Positions 6,763 to 6,836 of a stretch of 6,836 bases of DNA are shown piece by piece. The stretch spans positions 1 to 6,836 of the forward strand of contig JAIFKN010000238.1 of NCBI GenBank assembly GCA_020049615.1, in the 5' to 3' direction. The translations under genes and the position numbers were made by a program. Origin of the DNA: a bacterium (GTDB lineage: Bacteria; Planctomycetota; UBA11346). A model generated the notes under the pieces. It saw only the letters and a program-made list of their open reading frames with translations, did no database searches and had not been told where the DNA came from. The first letter of the stretch is position 1, and each line of letters starts with the position of its first letter.

Positions 6763-6836
6763 CACAGGAGACACAGAGACACAGAGCTACGCAGGAGGAC
6801 CTGCCTTCGCCTCCTTCTCCCCTCTGTGTCTCTGTG
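6763..6836. repeat. Inverted repeat with CACAGAGACACAGAG arms, cut by window edge
   Basis: Arms at 6772-6786 and 6822-6836 are perfect 15-bp reverse complements (CACAGAGACACAGAG and its complement) around a 35-base interior. The interior holds GGAGG and CCTCC words that could pair further. The left arm contains two tandem copies of ACACAGAG. The right arm runs to the last base, so the element may continue outside. It shares its core with the repeat at 815-908 and ends 18 bases before the GTG start of the MBOAT gene, so it would lie in that gene's leader if transcription begins farther upstream. No terminator-like T-run is seen. Confidence 0.8.

Overview
This is a GC-rich bacterial window in which every gene I can support lies on the minus strand, so transcription runs from the right edge to the left. 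An AlgI-type acyltransferase with an AlgX/AlgJ-type periplasmic partner, plus an ABC importer with a secreted binding protein, fit a Gram-negative cell plan. The phylum cannot be fixed from the sequence. Two inverted repeats built on a CACAGAGACAC-RGAG core resemble a dispersed repeat that I recall from Planctomycetota, Verrucomicrobiota and some Proteobacteria, which is only a weak hint.

Layout in order of transcription. (1) 6763-6836: an inverted repeat cut by the window edge. (2) 6744-5350: an MBOAT O-acyltransferase, one base from (3) 5348-4290: a membrane-anchored SGNH-like protein of the AlgX/AlgJ/DHHW group. These two look like a minimal export-coupled O-acetylation module for a polysaccharide. 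(4) 4272-4258: a perfect 15-bp dyad in the short gap before (5) an XRE-cupin regulator (4250-3636). (6) 3556-2606: a sulfate-type periplasmic binding protein. (7) 2584-1772: CysT-type permease. (8) 1775-918: CysW-type permease, overlapping the previous gene by 4 bp. (9) 815-908: a long near-perfect inverted repeat. (10) 793 to the left edge: CysA-type ATPase, truncated by the window.

Items 6-10 form the classic binding protein-T-W-A order of sulfate/thiosulfate ABC importers. The binding protein captures the anion, CysT and CysW form the channel, and CysA supplies ATP hydrolysis. The XRE-cupin gene just upstream is a plausible local regulator of sulfur supply, and the dyad in front of it is a plausible operator. 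The acylation pair is probably a separate functional unit that happens to precede the regulator.

The main oddities are these. The binding protein departs from the family consensus in its anion-pocket loops and seems to lack a short conserved GDVL segment. A 33-bp-arm hairpin sits inside the transporter operon, just upstream of the ATPase start. A second member of the same repeat class lies at nearly the same distance upstream of the acyltransferase start. I see no convincing new multi-gene system, and no RNA genes, CRISPR array or transposase.
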